A DNA stretch of 64,000 nt from Coleophoma eucalyptorum (taxonomy: Eukaryota; Ascomycota; Leotiomycetes; Helotiales; Dermateaceae). The stretch lies in assembly GCA_026120035.1 (NCBI GenBank), contig JALRME010000035.1, positions 186,001-250,000 on the forward strand, read 5' to 3'. How positions within the stretch are numbered: position 1 is the first letter of the stretch; every line of letters starts with the position of its first letter. The notes beneath the pieces are model-generated. The model did no database searches and had not been told where the DNA came from. It saw only the letters and a list, made by a program, of their open reading frames with translations. The position numbers were made by a program, and so were the translations under genes. Positions 1 to 12,173 of this stretch are shown here, one piece after another.

Positions 1-1140
1 GAGACTGGATGCCGTCATTACCAAAAAGCCAAAGAATAACCCTTGGGTGCTTGTCCTCGTTTACGGGTTCGCTAGTGCTACTGTAGGACCATTTGGTAAG
101 TTCAGCTACAAATCCTTCAACATCGCAACCAGTACTAACAGATTGTAGCCTTTGAAGCACGATTGATTGATATGCCCATTGCTTGGATATTAGGTTGCCT
201 ACTTGGTACCCTTCAACTCATCCTTGCTCCACGATCCAATCTCTACTCCAACGTCTTCGAAATCTCAGCCGCCGTGCTGACTTCATTCTTGGCTAGAGCC
301 TTCGGCTCCATTCGGGGCGGAGATCTGTTCTGTTTCTCTGCTTTGGCACAGTCATCTATTGCTCTTATTCTTCCTGGATATATGGTTCTCTGTGGATCGC
401 TTGAATTGCAATCGAAGTCAATGGTGGCGGGATCTGTTCGCATGGTCTATGCCATCATTTACTCTTTGTTCCTGGGGTTCGGCATTACTATTGGGACAGC
501 CCTCTATGGTCTCTTCGATCCGCACGCTACCACTGCCACTACCTGTGCCAATCCAATCACTGGTCTCTACAAGTGGCCGTTTGTTCCAATGTTTACTTTG
601 TCTTTGACAATCATCAACCAAGCGAAATGGAAACAGACACCTGTCATGCTTTTCATTTCGTTTGCAGGATATATCGTCAATTACTACTCGGCCATTCGTT
701 TCCCTTCATCCGCCCAATTGTCGAATACTCTTGGCGCCTTTGCTGTGGGAGTATTGGGAAATCTCTATTCGCGGGTACGTCACGGTGTGGCAGCTGCAGC
801 ACTTTTGCCTGCAATCTTCGTGCAAGTCCCTTCTGGTCTTGCTGCTTCCGGTTCTTTACTGGCTGGTTTGAGCTCGGCCGAGTCTATCACGAATGGCACG
901 TCAAATGGCACAGCGCACATCAATGGAACTAGTTCGGTAAGTTGTTTGTCAATACCACAAAATCCAAACACTAATATTTTATAGGTTACTGTTACGACTT
1001 CCGAGGACCTCAATACAATTGTTTTCAATGTTGGTTACAGCATGATACAAGTCGCGATTGGTATCACAGTAGGCCTGTTTCTCAGTGCCTTGGTCATTTA
1101 CCCTCTTGGCAAGAGAAGGAGTGGACTTTTTAGTTTCTAA
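1..1140 (+). CDS. Prm10/ThrE-like (DUF1212) membrane transporter, 3' part
   Basis: Partial gene: the 5' end lies before the window. Visible exons are 1-95, 149-936 and 985-1140. The first intron has a TACTAAC branch point and both introns have GT/AG ends. The protein is strongly hydrophobic, with several membrane spans, including one near the end just before the terminal basic tail. Segments such as GGDLFCFSALAQSSIALILPG match the fungal pheromone-regulated membrane protein Prm10 / bacterial threonine-serine exporter (ThrE, DUF1212) family as I know it. The gene would encode an integral membrane protein, possibly an amino-acid exporter. In fungi the substrate is not established. The part seen corresponds to the C-terminal membrane domain; filamentous homologues usually have a long N-terminal extension, which would lie upstream. 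Family assignment is good, function is inferred. Confidence 0.82.
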
Positions 1141-1834
1141 ATTTATTACGGCAGTTTAATCTGGGGGTTCAACAGCACTTTGGCGTTTCGTTACTGTTAT
1201 CATTATTTGTAGCGAGGGAAAGCGAGGGTCGGAGTATCGCCAGGAAAACATTTTTGCGTTTTCAGGCGCAATTATATATCTGGGGTCAACATTCTTTTGA
1301 GAAAAATGGGGTTTCGTACTAGTGGTGTCGGAGTTCGGTTTTGTTATTCATTGGCATGCTTTTTTTTTTGCTTTAGATTTGGGTATAGAGTCGTTGTGGG
1401 TGGAAGAGACCTCAGGAATGGATTTCTTTGTTACGGCTCCTATAGGCTTTTGGTTAGAAGATAGACGAGAAACTTCATTAGAGCTAGAGCTAGATTCGGA
1501 GTGCTATTAAGGGATGGGAGATTTGCATTGGGAGACAGGTGGTACTTGGAATTGGCTGCTCTTTGGGGTTTGGTTTGAGGCGCAACTATAGCGATAGGCG
1601 TGGAGATCTGTGGTGGAGTTGGGTTTCTATCGTCCTCTCCCTTGGAACTTATAAGCTAAATGAAAACTTTCCAACCCAAAAACAACGTCCATAAATCTAT
1701 TGAGCGACAATCAAACCTACCACTTGAAGACGGAGAACTGAAGAAATATTTACACGTGATCAAGATTCGTCGCCAAATCGCGTCGCGTCTCTCCATTGAA
1801 CCCCTCCAACATCAAATAAGCTGTTGATAGCATC
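1141..1834. other. Intergenic region 1 with fta4 promoter
   Basis: No convincing ORF. The last 100 bases before the fta4 start contain an E-box-like CACGTG (about 1754) and the tandem CGCGTCGCGTC motif listed separately. The rest looks like ordinary 3' UTR and spacer. Confidence 0.6.
1779..1789 (-). promoter_or_regulatory. Tandem MBF/MCB-like motif upstream of fta4
   Basis: The + strand reads CGCGTCGCGTC, which on the - strand is two tandem ACGCG cores. It ends 45 bases before the fta4 ATG. ACGCG is the core bound by MBF in fungi and controls G1/S genes. The same 11-mer occurs upstream of the RecQ gene at 27655-27665. Regulatory function is inferred. Confidence 0.45.
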
Positions 1835-2696
1835 ATGACAAGCACCAGCGCGCCCACGATTATCGACCTCAAGACCTCATTCCTACGCTCCCAGATCCTT
1901 GCACTCTCAAAGCCGCTCAAGCCCTCTCCAGCATGGGAAGCCTCTTACACGTCCGCGCGTGAGATAGAAGAGGAGCATCTCCCGCGGCGTCGCGCCGTTG
2001 ATGAGTCGATCCAGAAGGTCAACGCGTCCCTTAAGCAACATAATCGCCTTGCGTTCCCACCGCAGGCCCAGAGACATGTTGCAGAGCAGATTGATAAGCT
2101 ATATTGGCGTGCTGGCGAGAGGGAGAGGGAGGTCGGGTGTGAGGCATGGGCTGAGAGGGGGGTCGATTATCGTACGTTGACCCCTTAAGTAATGTGCTTC
2201 TTATCGAGGGCGGGAGGCGGGGGGCGGGGGCGGTGTCGAGCATACACATTAATTAAATGAGATTGGATTGAGAAGCCAAGATGGAGTATTTAGCTAACAG
2301 AACGGGATAGGAAGAGACGACATTATTGCTCAACTGCCACCAAGCTGGTCCGTCGAAGCCGAATCCGTAGCTCCAGAGCAAGCAGCTCGATATTCCTCCC
2401 TGCAAGAACGCTTGGTTACGCTCAGCGAGAAACGTATTGCTGCGCGCCAGAGACTGGAGGAACATCGGCGCTTGAAAGAGCTTTTGAGCTCGTTTGAGGA
2501 CACGGCGAAGCTACAGGAAAATCTCGTCACCCGTAATGGCGAGGTAGAGAAGGAACTGGAGAAGATGCGGACGCTCATGATGAGGGTTGAAAGGGGGGTG
2601 GGGGCTTTGGAGGAAAAGGATACCGAAGGGGATATGGAGATTGACTCTGAAGAGGCGGAGAGAAAAGTTACGGATTTGATTACTGGTGATTCATGA
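1835..2696 (+). CDS. fta4: Kinetochore protein Fta4 (Sim4 complex / CENP-U-like)
   Basis: Two exons, 1835-2171 and 2311-2696, encode 240 aa, close to the 233 aa of fission yeast Fta4. The acceptor at 2310 keeps the frame (c|ga). The N-terminal part contains ILALSKPLKPSPAW and NRLAFPPQAQRHVAEQIDKL, which match the fungal Fta4 family as remembered. The C-terminal half (about 140-220) is charged and predicted coiled coil. Fta4 is an inner-kinetochore subunit of the Sim4/CCAN complex that helps link centromeric chromatin to microtubule attachment. The promoter carries tandem ACGCG cores, in keeping with cell-cycle expression. An alternative is another short coiled-coil kinetochore protein, but the conserved N-terminal block makes Fta4 likely. 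Confidence 0.75.
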
Positions 2697-4356
2697 TGGC
2701 TGTGCTCGTTTCGGGGGTCATTGATGATGTGCTACAATACCACTAGTTCATACTGGTCTGAACTAACGGGACTTGAATTGTGCGTGGCGTTTGGAGCTTG
2801 AGGAAACGATACCATTTTGATGTTTAAAAGTTTTATGTTTGTACTTCTCAATTGAGTGAAAGGAGTCTAATCGCGCAACACTCTTTTCTGTATTGTACAA
2901 CCCGCTGATATCATTTGTTGCAGCCATTAGTTGGGATAAGTAGGCCATCTATTCAACAGTTAGTTATCGATTTTAGACTGTCTGCGAGACCATTTGCCTC
3001 CCATTGCTAGCTTTGTTCTCTTTCAACATGCTTAATTGGTACATAACGATTTGCATATCAAATGTACCATTGAAGTAGAGCAGAGTTGGCCTCCTTTGAC
3101 CTTACCGCATCTTCTCCTGCTTTTGCCACTTCGATAGACACCATTTGCAATTCATTCTTGGTTGCTTTCATATCATCTACACAGTAGTAAATCAGTTATT
3201 GAGTTTCTTCTAGCTGCTGCTGCATGTATTAGATCTAGGCTGGAACTATCTTCCTAGAGGAGTGGGGTAAAAACATATCTTTCTGATTCAGATAAAGAGG
3301 TTGGTGTAAGCCAATTAGTATGAACAAGACATCTGTTGATAGTCAAGACACTTCTTCAAAAATGATTCTAGAACCTCCGCAAACGAAACTAACCAGCAAC
3401 ACGGCCAATAGTTCATGAGAAGTCTCGTTCAGTCTTGTTTACCACTTTGAATCAAGGTCTCTTTTGGAGAATGTGCTAGTTTGTCTGGAAGTGATTTTAA
3501 ATGCCTACCTTACCTATGCTCATCTCGATCGAGATATTCAGTCATCTCAAATGTCTGGTCGCTAAAGGTTGCTCGCTTAAATCAGTTGCAGTAAATGCCT
3601 GACTGAAAGAGGTTTTGTCTCTTGGATACATATTGTGCCACTTTCTATAGCTTACAGGAGTTCTATATAGAGTAATAGGTTAACAGAATCTTTTTCTGCA
3701 ATATGTGGTATCTTGTCTAGATACTAGTAGAGTACTATGGCTCAATTTCTAATTTTTGATTTCTGCTGCTTTCAGAAGTACTGTAAGTAGCTTTGGACCT
3801 GCTCTTTTGGCCTTAACCTGTTGTTTGCTTTGAATCAATAATTTTTAAAACAGTTTTCGATCATAATGCATTTCAGTATAGGCCTCGTTGTATGAAACTC
3901 TTCTATTTACACTACAAATTTAGATTCATGAGTAGCCCAGCTTCATGTCTTAAAGAAGCTCTGTTTTTTAAATCACTAAGGTTGCCCTTCGAAATACTCT
4001 ATGATTATTCACTACAGAGTATCGTGCTCGTGCACTTAGTGTCAGGGACAGCCAAAACGCTGAAAGTCCTCACTCATCGCCGAGCATTTCGTTGAGTAAG
4101 ACAATGCAGATCCAATTGACGGCCTTGTTGCCTGACTCGAAAACGCTGAGTTGATGAAGAAATCTCCGTAATTTGTTTTCCTTCTCTCTTTCATTTCACT
4201 ATCAACACCAACTACTTCAAGATCAGGTATGTGCCATTTTCTACCATGCCATCTTAGAATAGAAATACCTCAGAGATATGAGGCGTCAATCTCGGTGCCT
4301 TACCCGAGAAACAAGCTAACAAGTACGCTAGCGGCCGCGTCTCCGCTCCATCCAAG
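2697..4356. other. AT-rich gene-poor stretch
   Basis: About 1.6 kb, visibly AT-rich from about 2750 to 4100, with no ORF above about 70 codons in any frame. It could be ageing transposon DNA mutated by RIP, but no recognisable element remains. The last 150 bases look like a leader: a GT/AG pair with a CTAAC element suggests a 5' UTR intron at about 4227-4331 of the next gene. Confidence 0.5.
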
Positions 4357-6280
4357 ATGTCTTCCATCACTCGTGGTCGCAAGCGAAGCAACAGCTTCAA
4401 CCTCGAAGAACGCCCTCTCGAGAATCCATTGAACCCCGAGGAACAAAGCCTTGCAAGTCTCGTTCGAGACATCAACCTTCAGAACGCTCGCGAAGCTTAC
4501 GAGCGAGCCGAATCCGCGCGCCTTGAAGCTGTCGAGGAAGAACCCGGGCGCTCACCTTCCTCATCTCGACCTGCCTCTCCAACCTTCGAACGCGACCAAA
4601 CACCTACCGCTACTCGTCGACGAGCTCGGTCCCAAGCGCCTGCTCCTGAGCCCAATTACGATCTTAGATCTGTATCCCCATTCCCAGCCTTTGATCCTGC
4701 TCTCGAACACGACGAGACTCGCACTCCTCGAGGATCCCTACCCCCATCTCCCCCATCCGAAGACGGTCACACTCGAGCTTCCACTCGTGGCAGTTCTTTC
4801 TCTCGCAGACGTCTTCAACTCGTTGATCCAGCTGAGCGCGCTCCGCGTAGATCTGCCCTTACCCAATCTGGTGGCTTCTCCGGAAATACTTATCGCGGTA
4901 CTGAACTCACTGGAGGTGATTCGCAACCTTTAACGGCTGGTCAATTTGGAGATCTACAAGCTCGTATGTATCATATCCTGCTGAGGGTATACAGCTGACC
5001 AATTTGCATAGACAAGCACTTCAATTCTGTTAGAGCTTCTTCGGCAGACTCTCTCCACGACAGTTCTTCTGTCAACAACTTCCTCGAGGGCTCTACTAAC
5101 TCAACTGATATTGAGGGTCGCTTCACCAGACCATTAACTCCAACCCAAGAGTCATACTTGAGATCAGTCAGTTCCTCACATACCACTGACATCCAAGTCC
5201 CTATTACCAGAACCTTGATTCATTCCCGTTCTTGTCTTGACCTACCTTCTCTCAACTCGGCTCCCATCCTTCCTCCAGGCCAATTGCCGCTTCCATCAAT
5301 CCAACATTTCGGTCCAGCTTCTCTGGGCCCTCGTACTGGCCAGTCAATTCAACCAACGCCGAAGTTGAAGTTGAAGCTGAAGCCAAAAGCATTTGCCATG
5401 AGTTATCAAAACTTCCTCGATTCACCTCAGGGTGGCCCAACCCCTAACTCTCGTCAAGCTCCGCCATCACCATCCCAGAACATGAACCCCAATGGTATGA
5501 ATGGTGTTATGGGTATCGGTGGTGCTGGCTATCCTACTCCCGCTGGTCATCAAGCTGATCTTAACATGATCATGGGTATGGTTGAAGCTCTTAGCAACCA
5601 GCTTCAAGCCAACCAAGCTTTGACTGCTAGCATTGTTGAAAAGACTGGACTCGTCCGCGAGCTTGCCCAACGACAAAACCTTTCCAATGATGAGATCATT
5701 GCTTTGGCTGGCAAGGCTCTCGATGGTAAGTGGCTCGCTCAAACATTATCTACAATTGCTAACATACCCAGAACCATACCGCAACTTGGACAAAGAGATC
5801 TCCGAGCTTCGCAAGAAGTACGACAAGTGCTTGTATGACAAGAAGGAGTGGCAAAAACTTTGTACCTACATGGCTAACATCATCGGCAATGTCGTTGACC
5901 TGGCACACGAGTTCAAGGAAAAGCACGAGGCTGACACGCTGGCTTGGCACAAGAACTACCGCAACCAGTTGAAGGAAGAGCGTGAGGAGAACCTCCAACT
6001 GCGTTGTCAAATCCAAGACATGCGTTCCCATGCCAGCAAGGCTTACAACCACTTAACCGATCTCCGTCGCGCCATTACTGATGATGAGGAACGACAAGAG
6101 CTCATTGTCCAGAACCATTACTACCGACAGATGGCTCGACACTGGAAGCGCCAAGCTCTACCTCTTCTCCCGGATGACGACCCAGAGTTCTCTGACGATG
6201 ATGATTTGATCGACCCAGAGGAGAAGAAGCGTCTTGCGGAGGAGAAGAAGAACAAGGAGGCTGAGAAGGAGCAAGAGTAA
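4357..6280 (+). CDS. Conserved-looking fungal protein with C-terminal coiled coil, function unknown
   Basis: Three exons, 4357-4963, 5012-5725 and 5772-6280, give 609 aa. I do not recognise the family. Residues 1-200 are basic, Ser/Pro/Arg-rich and likely disordered. The middle holds a Lys/Leu alternation (KLKLKLKPK, near 345). Residues about 400-560 look like an ordered, helical coiled-coil core (RNLDKEISELRKKYDKCLYD), followed by an acidic patch (DDDPEFSDDDD) and a Lys/Glu tail. An ATG at 5398 (MSYQNF) in good context could start a shorter product of about 262 aa holding only the ordered core. There are no membrane segments and no catalytic motif was seen. A 5' UTR intron is likely. The product is probably cytoplasmic or nuclear; role unknown. 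Confidence 0.72.
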
Positions 6281-9080
6281 TAGGCATGGTGTGGCTAGCT
6301 GGCAATGATTGTACGATGGCATGGTGGGTATACCCCGGCGTTATGGGCATAAATGATTGCATAGCATGGGTCTTGTTTGAGGGGCGATAAGGCGTTCACT
6401 CTTAGAACAATCAATCAATTTCAATGGGATACAGTAATGGCCTATGCATAAATGATTGATTGTCTCGAGTCCAAGCCCTTAAATCCATCGCAGGTCTCTT
6501 CATACTCTGATTTTGACTTGATGGTTCATTCCGTTACTGGCTTCGTTCATGCCGTGCACTCGATTCTCAGATATCGTCCAGCCACCTGAAGTCCCTTAGT
6601 ATCCTCTCGACCATCAGTACGTAGATTAGAGATTATTGATGACTGAGTCCAGGTTACCAGCCCTGCTCAGTCACTGTATTCCTCGGATAAAATTAATAAT
6701 CTAACCTTAGTATGAACCTCGCTCTAGTTTTAAATCGAGCCGACCAATGGAATTCGTTCTCGAGCAGTGTGATCTTATCTCCTAGCCTCTAGAGATCTCT
6801 CTGGCCTTGGGCTTTGGAGTAGCCCCGTCGGTTAAGCTCTTTTTCTCAACTAGCCAAAATCCTCAAAAAATAGAAGCCTTCTTCAGCAATCTCCTCTTAT
6901 CTCTCACCTCGCCGACCGACTTTGCTCAGAACTGGCGTCGCTCGAAAGAGCGGAATCAGGCACCATCATGTTCCCCCATCTGATGAACTTTTTACAAGTT
7001 ACGCAGACCGGTTTACAGATGGTGTTGTTGGCACCTGCTGCACGTGTAGTGGGCGGTTAGGCACGCCAATCACTGCTCGCTGGTGGAGGGTTACAGACCG
7101 CAACTTGCAGATGGTGGGATTGGATGGGATGGGACATGGTGATAGGGGTGTGAAAAGCGAGTGAGTGGTACCTGATGCTACGGTGAGAAAAACGATGAGC
7201 CATGACGCATTATTGGGTTATGTCGCACACGAAAGACAGGCACCTGTAGAATATCTTCTACGTCAAGAGAGACTTCAAGCGGGATTTACCAAGCTTCTTG
7301 GCCCTTGTGCAACTCGTCTCAGAAACGGCTTGAGGATGGTTTTAGGTTTCAGAAAGTGCCCTTCGTGTCTCTGTGCCTCTTGTCTTTCAGAGCAACGGCG
7401 CTCAAGGGAGTTCTGCTCTGAAGTATCACACTCCTGAGAGGGAGGTGGTCGGCTGATACCTTGCGTCTTGTCCTTGCCTCACACTGTGTCTGTTACGTCG
7501 AACAGGTGATCAAGAGGTCTGCAGCGCAGAGTCTTTGCAGATGCAAGCAGCAGCAAAAGCTCTCCTTCTCATACGCAATGGTCCTAATGCTGAAATACTC
7601 CAGGAACTCAAGCACAGGTGGGTAAAGGGAGGGGGAATACCGGTTATTTGAAGGATTCAAGATGCAGTGAACATGCAAGCGGTTACAACAGTGGCTTTCG
7701 CAATGCAGCACGAGGTACATGACAGGACCAGAACGTTGGGAAATCTAGCGACGGGATCCATCATACGGTGCGGAAAATCACATGATTTACTTACTTGCTC
7801 GGAGCAGACAGCGAGACCTAGGGCGGACCTCGTATGCGGGATTTTCTTCATGGGGCACCGTGTGAACGGTGCGCTTTCGCTCCGCTGGACGCGTGGTTGA
7901 GAGACCAAGACAATGAAAGCCATGCCACTCGAGCGTGTTGTACCATGGCGGAGGGGCATTTGTATTAAATTTTTTCGACCTTCCACAAAAGTGAGGAAAA
8001 GCAGGGCAAGGCAGGGAAGCGATGCGAAGGAAGGGACCAGTCCCCCCCAAAAGTCTCGCGAGTGATATCACAGCCTTGCATAAATACTGCACTAGAGTAC
8101 CGCGTACCTTGCCTTGGGCGTCTAAGACATGGCTGCTGCTCTCGGGGCTTCCATCAACGCTTCGATTGCTGCCGAATTGCTGACGAAGGTTCCTCCAGAG
8201 GGCGTCGCTGGGACTTTCGCGCAGCCGTGGGCGCCAAAGAAAGTAAGGCGACGCGCCGTTCCAAGACAATATTGTTGCCACGAGGGTCCTCTTCGGGTCA
8301 GTGAGTTGAACGAAAATGGAAAGGGAAAAAAAAAGAAAGGAAAAGAAAGCCAAGCAAGCAAGAATCAGTCAGACAGAGCACAATTAAAAGGCTTTTTTTT
8401 TCTCTCTTGCAACCCGCTGTTATCTCCGCTTGGACAGTCAAGAAGGGCTACGTTCGCTGTCAAGTATTACGACGCTCTCGAACCCTGGGTGGGCGGGTGA
8501 TAGGCGCAGTGGTGTATGGTGGTGCGCAATGAGGCGATTTCGGTCAGACCTGTCGGGCAGACGAGGTCGAATTGGAGCTGAGTGGATATGGATGCTGTCG
8601 CTCCAGAAGCCCCGGGTCGCAATGAAGGAACTGCACCCCTGCCCCCGAAGATGGAGCACATTGCAGTATGTGCTGCTGCTGGTGCTGCTGGCTCTGGGTC
8701 TGAGGGCGGCTGGCCTGAATCGTGCAAAATAGGAAGGCCGTTGTGCGATGACAATGGGAACAATCAGGGGCAGCGAGGGGGCGCACCAAAGACAATGCAA
8801 TGACAATGGGGAATGGAGACGAAGGCAAGGGCTTTGGCTTCACCCGACCTTAATGTTAAATGTTAACTTACTTCGTACTTACGACTGACTTTCCTACTGA
8901 CTTTGCTACCTACTTGCCGACCGTACGGTACAGGACTGCCCAAAGCCCTCCCTGTCCTGCCCTTTTCCTTTAGCCTTTTTTCTTTCTTTTCGACAAGCGA
9001 GGAAACGGAGCAGGGTTGGTATGTTTCAGGTGGATTTTGCATGTTTCCTTGTTTCATCTCATCCCCGACACTGGAATGGG

Positions 9081-9100
9081 ATCAAATCAAATCAAATCAA
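9081..9100. repeat. (ATCAA)4 microsatellite
   Basis: Four perfect tandem copies of ATCAA in the gene-poor region. Confidence 0.9.
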
Positions 9101-9300
9101 ACCGATCAGCCAAACAACTTCGGACGACAGCTGATCCACTGCAACACATCAAACAACCACCTCCCCTCGCGTATCTGCACCTGGAGCCGGATATCACATT
9201 CTCCCCCCATGTTTGGACCCAGACCCCCAGGGGTTTGCTGGACGGTGAAAGGCCTTACTCCTACGGTATTGGAGCAGTGCTGTACGTACACAGTGGTAGT

Positions 9301-9500
9301 TGAGTTGATGTTCCTGTTCCTGAGCCCGTTCCGGTGCCTGTGCCTGTCCTGTTCCTGAGCCAGCCCCTGCTCCAGCTACGGTTCCTGTGCGGCTCCTGTC
9401 CCCTGCCGGCCATCAGCCGAAGCGCACGCTACCCGCCGCCTCGCAAGCTCAAGCTCAAGGCCAATTCCCAGCTCAATCTCCAGCTCAATCTCTCTGCCGC
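9301..9500. repeat. Degenerate CCTGTG/GTTCCT and AGCTCAA repeats
   Basis: Runs such as gttcctgttcctgagc and gtgcctgtgcctg, followed by aagctcaagctcaagg and copies of cagctcaatctc. The first block read in one frame gives Val-Pro alternation, but no open reading frame of useful length supports a protein. Confidence 0.6.
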
Positions 9501-10396
9501 CTCTTGACCCTACTTCTCCTTCCGTTTCACCACATCACGAAAAGGCAAAGGCGTCCAACAATTTCAGCGCCCTTCCTTCATATCCGAGCACCATGATACG
9601 CCCAACTGCAAAGGGCAAGGCGAGCTGGGCTGACAAGCTCCGCGAGAAGTCTGGCCGACTCTTGGGACGGCGCCGTCCTGTGCACAACATGGACTCCAGC
9701 GAATCCGGTGAGCTGAATACCCCGGTCCTTTGTTCGTTCTGGCTGTCAGATCCCCTGAAGATCCATTCCTCCATTTCCGTCCGCCACGACGAGCCATCTA
9801 GAGTCATGTTCTGTGCCTGTGCTGGAGCCCGTCCGGTGTCTGGCCCGCGCCGAGGACGTGGATCAGCTCGTCGCTTGTGCCTGTGCTGGCTTGTCTTCTG
9901 CCCTACGGCACCGGAACTGTATGTACTCGCTGCTCCATCTCGATCCACTCACCAGAGCAGCTTGCTGGCTTAGTTGCTGGCTAAGGTGCCTCCACCGCGG
10001 TGCTGTGAGATGATGTGATGGGTTTGTGATAAGCTTGTTGCTTTGAACTCCAACCCTGCCCCCCCGGCCTGCAGGGAACCAGTACGTGCAGTCCTGTCGT
10101 CCCCAGTGTGCCGGCCGTTCTCCTGCTCAGTTTAAGTATTGTCCCTGTCCCACCTACATGCAGTGCCTTTTCTTTCACCACCTCTATAATCATCTTCACC
10201 GGACAGCACCACTATCTACACCACTCCCTTGAAGGTTGAGCTGGGCAGTAGACTTTCCTTTTTGAGCAGCGCCAACACTACACTCCTTTCTAACCCGCCC
10301 TGGGCTATCCTTCTCTGCACAAACGATATCTTTCGTCTTGTCCTTACATTCCTTTCACAACCCACGTTCTCGCTGCACCTTCACAGTCCTTTCAAG

Positions 10397-11868
10397 ATGG
10401 TCTTGCTCAAGTCTCTTCTCGTTCTAGCATCTGCTTGTCTACCCGTGGTGTCCAGCAAGTATGTCTTCGCCCACGTTGTAGTAGGCAATACTGCAGCCCA
10501 TACCGTGGACACCTGGAAGACGGATATCTCCCTTGCGGCGGAGGCCGGCATTGATGCTTTTGCCCTCAACATTGCCTATCCCGACAGCAACATCCCCACC
10601 CAGGTTGCCAATGCCTTTACGGCCGCGGAGGAAATGTTCACCAACGGCACCGATTTCCAGCTCTTTTTCTCCTTCGACTACCTTGGTGGTGGTGAGGCTT
10701 GGTCAGCAACTGGTACCGAGTCCGTCGCCAGCTATATGAACGAGTACAAGACTAGCTCAGCATACTTCTTGTATAACGGTCTTCCTTTTGTGTCTACCTT
10801 TGAGGGAACCAACAACATCCAGGACTGGGCTCAGGACGGCACTATTCGATCGGTTGTTGGCGATGTCTACTTTGTACCAGATTGGACTAGTCTGGGAACC
10901 AGTGGTATCAGTGCCGCATTGGACGATATTGAGGGTTTCTGTAAGTTCTCTTTCCCTTTTGGGTCAATTTCACTGGCATCCATCCGATCTCAAGGATGTC
11001 ACATGATTTGATCACTCATCTTTATATGTTCGAACCAAAGCTAATAACAACAGTCTCCTGGGATATGTGGCCAAACGGAGCAGCCGATATGAGCAACACC
11101 ACCGATCTCGCCTGGAAAGATGCTGTCAGCCCAAAGACCTACATGATGGGTGTCTCCCCCTGGTTTTTCCACAGCACGGTTGGCAGCCAAGATTGGGTCT
11201 GGCGCGGTGACGATCTATGGGCTGATCGATGGGATCAAGTAATGGACGTGGAGCCAGATTTTGTTGAGTAAGTTCACTCATCTTTCCCTCTCCAAAACAC
11301 TCTAATGCAAGACAGGATCGTAACATGGAACGACTTCGGCGAAGCCCACTATATCGGACCCATCCACTCTGAGGATGAGATTGCCGCAGGTGCAGCAGAT
11401 TTCGTAAACGGAATGCCACACGACTCGTTCCGTGACTTCCTCCCCTACTACATCTCGCAATTTAAAGGTACAAACTACACCATCACGGAGGACCTGATGC
11501 AATACTGGTACCGTACCGCACCCACCTCTGGTGGTTCCTCCGGAACCGTGACCGGCAACATTGCGTCGCAGGGTCAAGAGGTCGTCTCCCCTGATGCGGT
11601 GATGCAAGATAAGGTTTTCTTCTCGGCGCTGTTGAAGGAGAGTGCAACGGTGCAGGTTCAGATCGGGACCAACGCGGCAGTGAGCTATCAGGGCACTAAG
11701 GGCGTGAATCACTGGTCTCAGGCATTCGATGGTCAGACTGGAAACGTCACCTTCTCTGTCGTAAGAAGTGGTGAAGTTGTGAAGCAAGGTGAAGGACCAG
11801 CTATTACAGCAACAACGCAGTTGGCGAGTGGGTTGACCAACTTCAATACATGGGTTGGAGGTTGTTGA
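10397..11868 (+). CDS. Secreted alpha-1,3-glucanase (mutanase), GH71
   Basis: Three exons, 10397-10940, 11054-11267 and 11316-11868, encode 436 aa, the usual length for a single-domain GH71 enzyme. Residues 1-20 are a clear signal peptide (MVLLKSLLVLASACLPVVSS). The mature protein starts with KYVFAHVVVGN and continues with GIDAFALNIAYPD, FSFDYLGGG, VSPWFF and IVTWNDFGEAHYIGP, all typical of the family. It would hydrolyse alpha-1,3-glucan of fungal cell walls, for wall remodelling, septum or spore release, or attack on other fungi. No carbohydrate-binding module is visible; the last 130 residues form the beta-sandwich usual in GH71. The long upstream region is CT-rich. An in-frame ORF extends 56 codons upstream, but the signal peptide sets the start at 10397. 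Confidence 0.93.
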
Positions 11869-12157
11869 ATGCGGCGTTTGATTTCTACTTATTCTTCACG
11901 GGGCGGTGCACGGCATTTTTGGGATGGGCGGTTTGGATTTGAAAACCTTGGGGATTTGGAAAGGAGGGAGCATGGTCATGACTCTTTCCTACGATTTGAT
12001 GCGGTGGCTTTCTTCTTCTTTGGGAGTGCACATACTAGCACTCTCTGCCTTTACCTTCTGCTCTCCTCGATGGATTTTCCACTTGGCTTCTTTACCCCCG
12101 AAAGGGGTTTTACGTTTGAGCCCTGAGTGGCATTTTGTTTTGTTTTCGATTCTCGAT

Positions 12158-12173
12158 GGATAGATAGATAGAT
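12158..12173. repeat. GATA microsatellite
   Basis: Tandem GATA units in the 3' flank of the GH71 gene. Confidence 0.85.

Larger units (their letters stand above)
6281..10396. other. 4.1 kb gene-poor region upstream of GH71 gene
   Basis: No gene can be supported. Short ORFs overlap on both strands, as expected by chance in moderately GC-rich DNA. Two ATGs sit in good context. One at 8129 (MAAALGAS) reaches a GTAAGG donor-like site after about 38 codons. One at 9593 (MIRPTAKGKASWADKLREK) reaches GTGAGC at 9708. Neither has an identifiable second exon. The segment 9300-9500 is made of degenerate CCTGTG/GTTCCT and AGCTCAA short repeats. The last 300 bases are CT-rich and look like the GH71 promoter and leader. 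Confidence 0.5.
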
